Source of the DNA: DRPG01 sp964655065
GTDB lineage: Bacteria; Myxococcota_A; UBA796; GCA-2862545
Length of the DNA: 64,000 nt
Direction of reading: 5' to 3'
NCBI GenBank assembly: GCA_964655065.1
Contig: CAZZLC010000017.1
Location: 59,863-123,862 of the forward strand
The translations under genes and the position numbers were made by a program. The notes under the pieces were generated by a model that saw nothing but the letters and a program-made list of their open reading frames with translations, made no database searches and was not told the DNA's origin. Below are positions 1 to 8,510 of the stretch, in pieces (position 1 is the stretch's first letter; each line of letters opens with the position of its first letter).

Positions 1-1
1 G

Positions 2-1249
2 CAGTTCGGCGACCGCGACAGCCTCGACCAGCTCCTCGACTGGGCCTCCGACGGCGCCCCCTACGTGCGCCAGCGCGTACGCACGCGGGTGCCCGCAGGA
101 TTCCGTGTCCAGGCGCTGCCCCCCGACGCAGCCGCGATCGAGGCCCTCCTCAAGCTCAAGGACCCGAACGCGGTGGGGGCCATCGAGCGCGCCGCGCTGC
201 GGGTCGCCGGTCGGCCGGCCGAGCTCCTCCACCGGCGCGCCCGACTGCTCGAGGCCTACGGCGACGTGCGCGGCGGGGGCGCCCGGGTCGTCGAGCCGTG
301 GGGCCAGTCCGGCTTCGCACCTGGCGCGCTGCGGTCCTTTGGTGAGCCGCTCAACCTCGCGCTCGACCCGCGCATCGGCGTGGTGGTGGCCGATGTGGCC
401 AACCATCGCGTCCAGCGCTTTGCCTTCGCGGACGGCCGCGTGGATCGGGTGTTCGGCTCCAAGGAGCCCGGGCTGTCGGAGAGCTGGTTCTCCGAGACCC
501 GGGACCCCTACGCCGCCGGGTCGGCTCCCAGCGCGGAGCCTGGCCGGTTCATCCTTCCGGTCGACGTCGCCACCCGCCCGAAGCGGCAGGGGGCGGAGAT
601 CCTGGTGCTCGACCAGGGCCGCGAGACCGAGGGCACGGGCAGCTGGGGCCGCATCACCCACCTCGACAGCGAAGGGAACGTGCTCTTCACGCAGCCTCTC
701 GGCTTCGACTCGCCGATCGACGGCGACATCGGCGGGGCCGGTCACCTCGTGGCGACCGGCGGCTGGGTCGCTGCCATCTGGGGTGATGCCGGCGTCGTCT
801 ACAAGACCAAGCCGGGGGCCTGGGTCGAGACCGCGCGCTTCGAGATCTCGGACGGAGTGCCGCGCGGGGCGGTCAAGTGGGGCGGTCGGCTCGCCCTCGT
901 GTTCGGTACCGACGTGATCCTCTACGGTCGCGACGGCTTCCGGTTCGGCAAGGTCGAGGGGCTCGACTTCCTCTCCGGCGTCGAGAACTGGGACGTCACC
1001 CTCGACGACAAGGGCAAGCTGTGGGCGGTGCTCGACCGGGGCGACGTGGTCGAGTTCACGAGGTCCGGCAAGGTCAAGCAGCGCGTGACCATCGACGAGT
1101 ACGGACTCGAGATGCCCCGGCTCGCCATCGCCGACGAGCTCGCCTTCATCTCCACCGAGGATCGCATCATCCAGGCCGATCTCCGCGAGATCCAGGCCGA
1201 CCTCGAGGCCGAGCCCGAGCGCGACCTGCTGCAGGTGGATCCCAAGTGA
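2..1249 (+). CDS. Beta-propeller (NHL-like) protein, 5' end cut by window
   Basis: The frame is open to the first bases of the window, so the gene starts upstream; the first GTG at 65 is only an internal valine. About 415 residues are visible. The middle part reads as NHL-like propeller blades, for example PLNLALDPRIGVVVADVANH followed by HRVQRF, then VDVATRP and ILVLDQG. This is typical of extracytoplasmic or scaffold propellers that bind peptides or sugars. No catalytic motif is seen. The stop TGA overlaps the ATG of the next lipoprotein gene by one base, so the two are translationally coupled and probably act together at the cell envelope. The exact function is unknown. Confidence 0.7.
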   Translation, partial: QFGDRDSLDQLLDWASDGAPYVRQRVRTRVPAGFRVQALPPDAAAIEALLKLKDPNAVGAIERAALRVAGRPAELLHRRARLLEAYGDVRGGGARVVEPWGQSGFAPGALRSFGEPLNLALDPRIGVVVADVANHRVQRFAFADGRVDRVFGSKEPGLSESWFSETRDPYAAGSAPSAEPGRFILPVDVATRPKRQGAEILVLDQGRETEGTGSWGRITHLDSEGNVLFTQPLGFDSPIDGDIGGAGHLVATGGWVAAIWGDAGVVYKTKPGAWVETARFEISDGVPRGAVKWGGRLALVFGTDVILYGRDGFRFGKVEGLDFLSGVENWDVTLDDKGKLWAVLDRGDVVEFTRSGKVKQRVTIDEYGLEMPRLAIADELAFISTEDRIIQADLREIQADLEAEPERDLLQVDPK

Positions 1250-2547
1250 TGTGGTCGCTCCTCGTCGGAATGCTCGGCTGTGGCGGATCGAGCTCCCCGC
1301 CCGACCCGCCAGAGCCTGCTGCCGCCGCCCCGGCGCCGGCGCCCCCGCCTCGTCGGGTCAGGGCGCCGCGCGTCCAGTTCACCCCGCCCACGCGCGAGGT
1401 CTCCACGCCGGTCCCCGTGACCGACACCGCACCCGAGCTCGCGAACTCGCTCCGCCAGGTGCGCAAGCCGCTCGTCGACCTCGTGAACGCCTACGGTCGC
1501 AATCCGCAGAGTCCGTGGGCGCTCGCGCACGCGATGCTCGCGCTGGGGCCCGACATCGAGATCCCTGGCCACCACGGCCACCCGGCCGACTTCTTCGCCG
1601 AGAACTACGGCCAGCCCGTCCAGGTCGGGCAGGATCTGCTGTGGACCTTCCCCCCACAGCGCGGCGGCCAGCTCGTCGACGTCCACACCGACCTCTTGCT
1701 CAAGGCGTTCACCGAGGGCGGGCTCACCCCCGACCGTGAGGTCGTGGTCGCCGGTCAGCCCACCACGCTCGGCGCGCTGTACCGAAACAGCCTGTACCGG
1801 GCGTGGACCGAGAACGGCATCACGGGCTTCCAGGGTCGGGGGTTCAACGACGCGGCCTGGGCGCTGCAGGCGCTGACCGCGTGGGCTCCGACGCACCTGC
1901 AGTACCGCTCCGAGGGCGAGCGGGAGATGCGACTGCAGGACCTCACCCGGGGCATGCGCGAGGCCATCGCGCGAGACACCGCGAACCTCAAGGCGGCGGC
2001 CGCCGAGGGCCGCCTCGTCCAGAAGGATACCCGAAAGGGCTTCTTTGCCTACACCTGCGGTGGTCAGCACGCCATCCAGGGCCTGACCTACGCGGTGGCC
2101 CGGGGATTCGGCAATGCAGCAGACCGCCACGAGGTCTGCGAGCAGATCGAGCTGCTCGACTGGCGCACCACCCTCGAGCTGTCCACCGTCGACCCGATGA
2201 TCGAGCAGGGCACCCCCGACATCAAGCTGCTGCTCTACGTTCAGCGCCTCAAGTACCTCGGGCACACGCTCGAGACCGTGCACAAGGCCGCGGCGATGGG
2301 CGTGTGCAAGCTCGACGAGCGGGACGTCACCGCGAGCCAGCGCGTGGCCCGCGAGCTCGTGAGAACGGTCCGGGAGCTCGAGAAGATGAAGGTGTTCGAC
2401 AACATTCCCGCGATCGCGCGCAACCCGGGCTTCGACCGAATCCGCAAGGGCGGCGGACAGCAGGTGGTGCTCGACCTCATCGGCGACTCCGCCCACGCGG
2501 TCCGCGGCATCGATCTCGCGACCGGGCGCGGCGTGATTCGCTACTGA
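1249..2547 (+). CDS. Putative lipoprotein of unknown function
   Basis: The ATG overlaps the upstream stop (TGATG); the longer open frame further 5' lies inside the propeller gene. The 432-residue product starts MWSLLVGMLGCGG, a short hydrophobic signal with a lipobox ending at Cys11, followed by a proline/alanine-rich linker to about residue 45. The rest is a soluble domain of about 385 residues with a motif region FFAYTCGGQHAIQGLTYAVA near residue 265 and several scattered cysteines. I do not recognise the family. Coupling to the propeller gene suggests a shared envelope role. It converges on the next gene with a 7-base overlap of the coding ends. Confidence 0.75.
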   Translation: MWSLLVGMLGCGGSSSPPDPPEPAAAAPAPAPPPRRVRAPRVQFTPPTREVSTPVPVTDTAPELANSLRQVRKPLVDLVNAYGRNPQSPWALAHAMLALGPDIEIPGHHGHPADFFAENYGQPVQVGQDLLWTFPPQRGGQLVDVHTDLLLKAFTEGGLTPDREVVVAGQPTTLGALYRNSLYRAWTENGITGFQGRGFNDAAWALQALTAWAPTHLQYRSEGEREMRLQDLTRGMREAIARDTANLKAAAAEGRLVQKDTRKGFFAYTCGGQHAIQGLTYAVARGFGNAADRHEVCEQIELLDWRTTLELSTVDPMIEQGTPDIKLLLYVQRLKYLGHTLETVHKAAAMGVCKLDERDVTASQRVARELVRTVRELEKMKVFDNIPAIARNPGFDRIRKGGGQQVVLDLIGDSAHAVRGIDLATGRGVIRY

Positions 2548-3068
2548 TCGTCGGTAGCCTCGAGGGGCTCCTCGGGAAGCGGGTCGGGGCTCCCGGGCCG
2601 CGCCACCGGGTGGAGCAGCGCCCACAGCCCCGCGAGGCCACTGCCGCTCACGAGCAGCGCGCCCGCCACGAACCCGAACCCGCCGGTCACGAGCGTCTCG
2701 AGCGACACGCCGGCGAGGATGACGAAGAAGGCGACCGACATCCCGATCGCTCCGGCCGCGATGCCGAGCGCGGCGAGCACGACGGCGGCGGTGCGCAGCG
2801 ACGGCGCCGCGATGCCGAGCACCGGTTCGTCGAAGGGACCGGCGCGCACCGCGATCAGCGAGGTGGCGACGAGCCCGAGATCGACGAGGAGGACGCCGCC
2901 GACGCCGCCGGCGCCGCCCGCGACGATGGTCCGCATCGACCCGCCCATCACGAAGACGGAGAGCACGATGGCCGCGACGCCACCCACGGTGACGACGGCC
3001 GAGGCGCCGAGACCCAGCGCCATCCACTGTGCGTGTTCCCGGGCGAGCTCACGGGGTACGCCGGTCAT
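2541..3068 (-). CDS. Small multi-pass membrane protein
   Basis: A 175-residue product with about four hydrophobic segments (for example GASAVVTVGGVAAIVLSVFV and SVAFFVILAGVSLETLV) and short charged ends. I chose the ATG at 3068 (MTGVPRELAREHAQW), which follows the upstream gene by ten bases; a longer frame to 3131 would run into that gene. The C-terminus is acidic and proline-rich (PDPLPEEPLEATDDQ). No enzyme motif is visible. It is probably co-transcribed with the gene at 3079-3693. Confidence 0.6.
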   Translation of the reverse strand: MTGVPRELAREHAQWMALGLGASAVVTVGGVAAIVLSVFVMGGSMRTIVAGGAGGVGGVLLVDLGLVATSLIAVRAGPFDEPVLGIAAPSLRTAAVVLAALGIAAGAIGMSVAFFVILAGVSLETLVTGGFGFVAGALLVSGSGLAGLWALLHPVARPGSPDPLPEEPLEATDDQ

Positions 3069-3078
3069 CGTCGGTCCC

Positions 3079-3693
3079 TCATCGGATGAGGTTCGAGGCT
3101 CCGGTGATGTGCTGCCACACGTCGGCCGCATCGTCGCCGAGGATGTCTTTCAGGTCGTGCTGCACCGTCGTGCGGGCGTCGCCGATCGTCTGCTTGTAGT
3201 CGGTGCGCGACACCTCCCCCCGGGCCATGTCCTCACGGGCCAGGTTGATGAGGTCGACGTACTCCTCGACCACGTCGTTCACCTCGTCCTGCACTTCGGG
3301 CTCGAGGTGTGCGGTGGCCTCCGCGGTGGCGGCGAGGGTGCGCTCCTTCCACTCCTCGCTCGACGCCTGACGAGCCTCCGTCCAGGGTGCGGCCGTGGTG
3401 GCGATGGGGCGCGACGGCGGGGGATCGAGGCGCTGCCGCTGGTACTGCTCGCCGTGCGCATAGCGGGCCACCAGATCCGGGTTCGCCTCGTCGGGCTCCG
3501 TCGCAGGACGAGTGGGGCGGGGCGGTCGCTTCTTGGCGGGGGCCGCCCTCGGGTCGCCCTCGGCGGGCGTGGCTCTGGACGGGGCCTCGGCGACGATCGG
3601 GGACGGCGACTCGCCCCGCGACGGCGAGAAGGCCCAGAAGGCCACGATCCCCAACAATCCGGCCCCGAGTCCCACGATCGGCCACGCGCGCAT
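3079..3693 (-). CDS. Membrane-anchored protein of unknown function
   Basis: A 204-residue product with one N-terminal transmembrane segment (MRAWPIVGLGAGLLGIVAFW), a proline/basic linker, and a helical C-terminal half rich in Glu/Asp (EEWKERTLAATAEATAHLEP). The ATG at 3693 is preceded by a strong GGAGGGG ribosome site; the longer frame to 3900 has no such support and would run into the divergent gene. The layout suggests a periplasmic helical domain held in the inner membrane. I do not recognise the family. It is first of a two-gene minus-strand unit with 2541-3068. Confidence 0.65.
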   Translation of the reverse strand: MRAWPIVGLGAGLLGIVAFWAFSPSRGESPSPIVAEAPSRATPAEGDPRAAPAKKRPPRPTRPATEPDEANPDLVARYAHGEQYQRQRLDPPPSRPIATTAAPWTEARQASSEEWKERTLAATAEATAHLEPEVQDEVNDVVEEYVDLINLAREDMARGEVSRTDYKQTIGDARTTVQHDLKDILGDDAADVWQHITGASNLIR

Positions 3694-3769
3694 CGTCCCC
3701 TCCCGACGCACCAGGATAGCGGGCTGTCGAGGACCGCGCGAGCGTCGTGGCGCGGGCGCGGAGGCGTGC

Positions 3770-4621
3770 ATGGCGGAGCAGAGCGAGCTCATCTTGGGCG
3801 TGGCGGGCAACTTCGCCGGGCACCTCGAGCAGGCCGGCGAGGCGCGGGACTTTGCCGGGCTCGCGAGCGCGGCGAACCGTCCGCAGGGGATGTTCCCCAT
3901 CTACGTGCCCGGGTGGGATCACCGACTCGGTGTCTGGCCGTGCTCCTCCGACAAGCTCGTGCTCCCCGCCGAAGAGGTGAACGTGCAGCCCGAGCCGGAG
4001 ATCGTGGTGCGCTGCCGGGTCAGCTACGACGACGACGAACCGCGGCGGGTGAGGCAGCTGAAGCCCTACGGGTTCGCGGCGGCGGACGACACCTCGCTTC
4101 GCCGGCCCGCGTCGAAGATCCACGAGAAGAAGAACTGGGGACCGCACAGCAAGGGTCTGTCGAGCCAGTGGATCGCCATCGACGACTTCGGCCCCCAGGG
4201 CGTGATGCGCCACTTCCGGCTCGCGAGCTTCCTCCTCCGCGGTGGGCAGACCCACCTCTACGGCGAGGACAGCGCGCTGTCCGACTACACGACCAAGGAC
4301 CAGGAGCTGGTGGACTGGATGGTCGACTGCCTGCGCCACCAGATCGAGGAGGGTCCCCTCGACGACCTGTCCGCGATGGTGGCCCGTGCGTCCTTTCCCG
4401 ACCAGGCCTTCGTCTTCGTCGGCTCGACCCGGTACACCCCGTTCGGCGAGTCCACCTTCGTGCAGGTCGACGACGAGGTCGTGATCGTGGCCTACGACGC
4501 TCGACTCACCGACCTGCTCGCCGTGCGCGACGCCGTCACCCACCACACCCCGCTGTCGAACGCCTCGGTGTTGCGTCGGCGGGTGCTGTCCGCGAGCTCC
4601 GTCCCGAGGAGGAAAGCGTGA
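3770..4621 (+). CDS. DUF5718-like conserved protein
   Basis: A 283-residue soluble protein. The start region MAEQSELILGVAGNFAGHLE followed by QAGEARDF and GMFPIYVPG resembles, from memory, the DUF5718 family of unknown function. Later segments include VRCRVSYDD, KIHEKKNWG, and FVFVGSTRYTPFGES. There is no signal peptide or membrane helix. I start it at ATG 3770; the longer open frame overlaps the divergent gene at 3079-3693. Its stop overlaps the GTG of the phosphatase gene (GTGA), so the two are translationally coupled. No reaction can be assigned from sequence alone. Confidence 0.65.
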   Translation: MAEQSELILGVAGNFAGHLEQAGEARDFAGLASAANRPQGMFPIYVPGWDHRLGVWPCSSDKLVLPAEEVNVQPEPEIVVRCRVSYDDDEPRRVRQLKPYGFAAADDTSLRRPASKIHEKKNWGPHSKGLSSQWIAIDDFGPQGVMRHFRLASFLLRGGQTHLYGEDSALSDYTTKDQELVDWMVDCLRHQIEEGPLDDLSAMVARASFPDQAFVFVGSTRYTPFGESTFVQVDDEVVIVAYDARLTDLLAVRDAVTHHTPLSNASVLRRRVLSASSVPRRKA

Positions 4622-5079
4622 GCGCTCCCATCCGTGTGCTGTTCGTCTGCCTGGGCAACATCTGCCGGAGCCCGCTCGCTCACGCCCTGCTCGTGCACCG
4701 GGTGCGGGAGCGCGGGCTCACCGATCGGTTCGAGGTCGATTCTGCGGGGACCGGCGCCTACCACGTCGGCGAGCCGCCGGATCCGCGGACCCGCGCGGTG
4801 CTCGCGAAGTACGGGGTGGCGTCGCTCGGCACGGCACGGCAGGTCACCCGGGCCGACTTCGAGCAGTTCGATCACCTGCTCGCCATGGACCGCGCGAACC
4901 TCGCCTCGCTGCAGGCCATCGCGCCGCAGTCTCTCGCGGCACGCGCCAAGCTCGTGCTCGAGCCCACCACGGGCGGTGAGGTGCCCGACCCGTACTACGG
5001 GGGCGACGAGGGCTTCGACCGCGTCTACCAACTCCTCGACGATGCCTTGCGCGCCTGGATCGAGCGCTGGACGGCCTGA
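4618..5079 (+). CDS. Low-molecular-weight protein tyrosine phosphatase
   Basis: A 153-residue cytoplasmic phosphatase of normal family length. The signature CX5R P-loop CLGNICRSP is at residues 11-19, with nucleophile Cys11 and Arg17. The general-acid aspartate is in the DPYYGG motif near residue 126. These enzymes remove phosphate from tyrosine on proteins and, in bacteria, often oppose BY-kinases or control exopolysaccharide export; arsenate reductases share the fold but usually lack the DPYYG loop. The GTG start is preceded by GAGGAGG, six bases upstream. It overlaps the DUF5718-like gene and is followed after three bases by the LRR gene, so the three form one transcription unit. Confidence 0.9.
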   Translation: MSAPIRVLFVCLGNICRSPLAHALLVHRVRERGLTDRFEVDSAGTGAYHVGEPPDPRTRAVLAKYGVASLGTARQVTRADFEQFDHLLAMDRANLASLQAIAPQSLAARAKLVLEPTTGGEVPDPYYGGDEGFDRVYQLLDDALRAWIERWTA

Positions 5080-5082
5080 CCG

Positions 5083-6735
5083 GTGGCCGACCTGCAGAGC
5101 GTCTTCGACCACCTCCACTGGCGGCTCGCCACCCAAGAGGACACGCCGCAGGACTGGCAGGTGCTCGCGGATGCGCTGGGGGAGGCCGGCGATGCTCGCG
5201 CCGAGGAGGTCCGGCTCTGGCACCAGCTTCTCACCGGCGTGGTGCGTGGTCCGCAGGCGGTCGAGGCCACGCGGCGCCAGATCGCGATTGCGGCGGGCCG
5301 CCGTGACACGACACGCGAGATCCGGAACCACGGACTCGTCACCGGCATCAACCCGCTGTCCGTCAGTGCGCTGCCGCCTCGCCTCGACCCCGGGGAGTCG
5401 CTCGTCGACTGGTTGCGTCCCTGGCTCGATCACGGTCGGCACGAGCTGCTCGTGAGGCTGGAGCTCGAGCTCGGACGCCCCACGGACGATCACCTGGCCG
5501 AGATCTCGACCTACGCGCCGATGTCGCGCGTCCGCGCGCTCGAGCTGAACACGAGTCGGATGACCGGGGCTGCGATCCGCTCCCTCTGTGACAGCCCCCA
5601 CCTCTCGCTGCGGTCGCTCGGACTCCATGCCCAGGGGCGGGGGCTGCGGTTCGAGCCCGACACCGCCCAGGCCATCGCCGCCGCCGGGTGGCCGCTCGAG
5701 CGGCTGAGCCTCCACGGCACCCCCTTCGACGACGCTGCGGTGATGGCGCTCGCCGACACCCAGGTGGCGCTCCGGTGGCTCGGCCTGATCACCGACCGGC
5801 TCCGCTGGCGGACCATCGGACACCTCGTGGCGAGCCTCCCCGAGCTCGACACGCTCGCCATCGACGTCGCCGAGGACCCCGGTCCCCCATCGGAGGAGCT
5901 GCCCGCGCGCGAGGGCGTGCTCGATCTCTACGTCCACCGCGGGGTGCAGCTCCATCTTGCTGCACTCGGCGAGCAGGCGTGGCTCCGGGCAGTGCGCCGC
6001 TTGTACCTGGTTTGCGGCCAGGGCGAGCAGGACGAGCTGGCGGAGTTGCTCGGCTCGGGGAACCTCTCCCGACTGGAGACGGTGGAGCTCGACGGGAGCG
6101 TGTCTCCCGAGGCGCTGGCGGCCCTGCTCGCGACCGCTCCAGGCCTGAAGGCCCTGCGCGTCTCGGGGGCGGGGCTCGGCGAGGCTGGAGGTCGGGTGCT
6201 CGGCGAGCATCCTCGACTCTCGGGTCTGGAGCGCCTCTGGCTGAAGGACACGGAGCTCGGACCCGCGGGAGCGGCCCACCTGGTCGGAACCTCGCAGTCG
6301 CTGTCGTCGCTCGCGCGCTTGTCCGTGTGGGGCGAATGGGGGCACCCCAACCTCGTGCGACTGGCCCACCGGGAGGACCTGCGGCCCGAGGTGCTGCGGC
6401 TCTACCGCATGGGTCTCGACGATCGCGATGTCGAGGTGCTCGCGAGCTCCCCGATCTTGTCGGGGGTGCGGGTGCTCGATCTGAGCCAGAACCACATCAC
6501 GGTGCGGGGGCTGGAGGCGCTGGCGAAGAGCCGGTACCTCACGAACGTCGAGCGGCTCGCGCTCGGGGTGAACCCGCTCGGTCCCGAGGCGCTACGGATC
6601 CTGGCTGACTTCGACGTCTGGCCGACCCTTCGGGAGCTGGAGGCCCGGGAGTGCGGGATCGACGCGGGTCGACTGCTTCACACCATCGTGGAGCGGGGAG
6701 TGAGCCTGCAGACGGGGCTCGGCAGCTGGTGGTGA
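5083..6735 (+). CDS. Leucine-rich-repeat protein with N-terminal TIGR02996-like module
   Basis: A 550-residue soluble protein. Residues 10-45 (DWQVLADALGEAGDARAEEV) match the pattern of the TIGR02996 repeat-companion domain that heads many LRR proteins in myxobacteria and planctomycetes. From about residue 140 to the end there are irregular ribonuclease-inhibitor-like repeats, such as LARLSVWGE, VRVLDLSQNHITVRGLEALA and VERLALGVNPLGPEALRILA. It is a protein-binding scaffold by family; no enzyme domain is seen. The GTG start lies three bases after the phosphatase stop. A stem-loop follows the gene. Confidence 0.8.
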   Translation: MADLQSVFDHLHWRLATQEDTPQDWQVLADALGEAGDARAEEVRLWHQLLTGVVRGPQAVEATRRQIAIAAGRRDTTREIRNHGLVTGINPLSVSALPPRLDPGESLVDWLRPWLDHGRHELLVRLELELGRPTDDHLAEISTYAPMSRVRALELNTSRMTGAAIRSLCDSPHLSLRSLGLHAQGRGLRFEPDTAQAIAAAGWPLERLSLHGTPFDDAAVMALADTQVALRWLGLITDRLRWRTIGHLVASLPELDTLAIDVAEDPGPPSEELPAREGVLDLYVHRGVQLHLAALGEQAWLRAVRRLYLVCGQGEQDELAELLGSGNLSRLETVELDGSVSPEALAALLATAPGLKALRVSGAGLGEAGGRVLGEHPRLSGLERLWLKDTELGPAGAAHLVGTSQSLSSLARLSVWGEWGHPNLVRLAHREDLRPEVLRLYRMGLDDRDVEVLASSPILSGVRVLDLSQNHITVRGLEALAKSRYLTNVERLALGVNPLGPEALRILADFDVWPTLRELEARECGIDAGRLLHTIVERGVSLQTGLGSWW

Positions 6736-6778
6736 CGCACGGCGGAGCTCTCCGAGCGGTCTTCGTCGAGTAGCGGCC

Positions 6779-6806
6779 GCCTCGGTGAACTGCATGCACC
6801 CGAGGC
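6779..6806. terminator. Stem-loop between convergent genes
   Basis: Arms GCCTCGGTG and CACCCGAGGC pair over nine bases with one bulged C around a nine-base loop. It lies between the ends of the LRR gene and the TIR gene and could end transcription from both sides. There is no clear U-tract, so intrinsic termination is uncertain. Confidence 0.4.
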
Positions 6807-6827
6807 GCCTCTGTTCGACGGAGCACG

Positions 6828-8429
6828 TCACGGCTGACGACGCCGACGTCGCCGCTTGGTGCGTTGCCGTCGAACAGGTGCGAGCACCTGACTTCGCTCG
6901 GTGACCTCGGTCGCGACGTCCTCGGGTGAGACGATGGGGCGCGACGGGACCGTGGGCTCCTCGCCGTCCACGATCCGTATGCGTTCCGCGATGGCATCTG
7001 CGGCGAGCCCCTCATCGAGCGCTACGGAAGCGACGCGCGTAATCAAGCGCCGGATCTGGCCCATGCTCTCGGGATGGTGAAGGACGAGGTGTCGGCCACG
7101 GGAGGCGCGCGCGGCCCGATACTTCAGGAAGTCCTGGATGTGGTGCTGCAGCCAGCTCTCGGCCGCCGAGTGGTGGAAGAGGAGCCAACCACTGGCGCGC
7201 TCGAGGTACCACTGATGCCGCTCGGCAGTGTCCTTCCGCCCGAGCCCGTCGGGAACGGTGATGATGCGCAAGGTGCTGTCCGAACCGCGGGCTGGGGGGC
7301 CGATCGGCCCTCCCTCGTCACCGACGAACCACTCCACCCCAGCCGCACCCTCGAGCCGCGTGCGCAGCCAGTCCCGGTCGCGGCGAGTCGCGATCAAGAA
7401 CATCGCGTCGTCGGGAATATCTCTACGCTTCGGAGCGGTGAACGCGCGGACACGATTCACGACGGCCCGATAGAGCCTCGAGGGAAGGTCTCGGACGATG
7501 GTGACCCGATGGGGGTCGGCGCTGCCGACGATCGACATCGCACGGATCGCGGCTTCGCCTCCCTGGGGAACCCAGCAGATCCGATGGAAACCCGGCATAT
7601 CCTCACGCTCGCCGAGCACGCTCCACTGGATGGCCGACGTGGACTCCCCACCGCCCTCGGGCACGGTCGGCTGGTTGGTACCGAAGACGTGCACCGAGAA
7701 ATCGCACTTCTTCGCAATGTCGCGGACGTGCTCCCGGTACGTCCGCGCATCGCGCACCGGAACGGCGGCCTGGGGAAGAACGAGGGCGCCCTGCGCGAGT
7801 AGCTCACGATGCACCTTGTTCCTGAGGGGAATGACGTCTTCGGTAGAGTCCGCCAGGTAGACCGTGAACCGGTGCCTGGGCTTCGACCCCTCGATGACAC
7901 GCAGGCACTCCTCGATGTCGTGAACGACATCGAGGATGAGGGAGAAGTACTCCTCGGAGGCCTCCCACCACGGGTAGGGGACGGGCCTGCCATCGACGTA
8001 GCGGTAGAACTTCTTTGCAGAAAGGCTTCGAATCGGCTCCGGCAGATTCTCGGGCGGGACCGGCTCCTTCTCGACCCGGATGATTCGACGTTGGTCCTGC
8101 GGCTCGGCGCCCGTCAGGGCCCTGACGTGCTGGGCGAACTGCTCGAGTTCGTCGAGGCAATAGGGCGAGCGGACATAGCCATGGCCCACCACGGTCATGA
8201 GGAGTCGGGTGGCCCTTAGGGCTCGCGAGATGTGGGTGTGGATGGACCCGCTCGCCCGCAGCTCAGCCTCGTCTTGCCAGAAGCGCCTCTTTCGGGCCCG
8301 CATCTGCTCTACGAGGACACGCCGGAAGGTGGAGAACCAACGTTCGCCACCGAACTCCGTGTTGTCGTCGTGGCTGTAGCTGAAGAAGACGTCGAACTCA
8401 TCCTCCAGCTCCGTCGAGTCGGGTTTCAC
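6828..8429 (-). CDS. TIR-domain protein with two further TIR-like regions
   Basis: A 533-residue protein. The TIR domain covers about residues 10-150, with box-1-like FDVFFSYSHDD and the SPYCLDEL motif carrying the glutamate that is catalytic in TIR NADases. A second region (about 205-320, FTVYLADSTEDVIPLRNKVH, later GTNQPTVPEGGGES) resembles the DUF4062/TIR-like domains of bacterial conflict proteins. A third Rossmann-like region starts at MFLIATRRDRDW. The C-terminus is very basic (RRQRTKRRRRRRQP). The GTG at 8429 follows an AAGGGGGG ribosome site; the open frame to 10046 has no support. It is divergent from the phosphatase and nSTAND genes, and base composition is lower-GC than the flanks. 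Likely a signalling or defence effector; NADase activity is inferred. Confidence 0.8.
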   Translation of the reverse strand: MKPDSTELEDEFDVFFSYSHDDNTEFGGERWFSTFRRVLVEQMRARKRRFWQDEAELRASGSIHTHISRALRATRLLMTVVGHGYVRSPYCLDELEQFAQHVRALTGAEPQDQRRIIRVEKEPVPPENLPEPIRSLSAKKFYRYVDGRPVPYPWWEASEEYFSLILDVVHDIEECLRVIEGSKPRHRFTVYLADSTEDVIPLRNKVHRELLAQGALVLPQAAVPVRDARTYREHVRDIAKKCDFSVHVFGTNQPTVPEGGGESTSAIQWSVLGEREDMPGFHRICWVPQGGEAAIRAMSIVGSADPHRVTIVRDLPSRLYRAVVNRVRAFTAPKRRDIPDDAMFLIATRRDRDWLRTRLEGAAGVEWFVGDEGGPIGPPARGSDSTLRIITVPDGLGRKDTAERHQWYLERASGWLLFHHSAAESWLQHHIQDFLKYRAARASRGRHLVLHHPESMGQIRRLITRVASVALDEGLAADAIAERIRIVDGEEPTVPSRPIVSPEDVATEVTERSQVLAPVRRQRTKRRRRRRQP

Positions 8430-8510
8430 CTGGCCCCCCTTGCTCCAGTGGGTCGTCACCGTTACCCGGCACGGGGCTCGGAGCCCGGATACCGGGAAGA
8501 GAGGTTGACT

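Noticed and set aside
922..3027. 701-residue minus-strand frame opposite the lipoprotein gene
   Set aside because: Arg-rich composition without any domain; the plus-strand lipoprotein is coherent and coupled to its neighbour.
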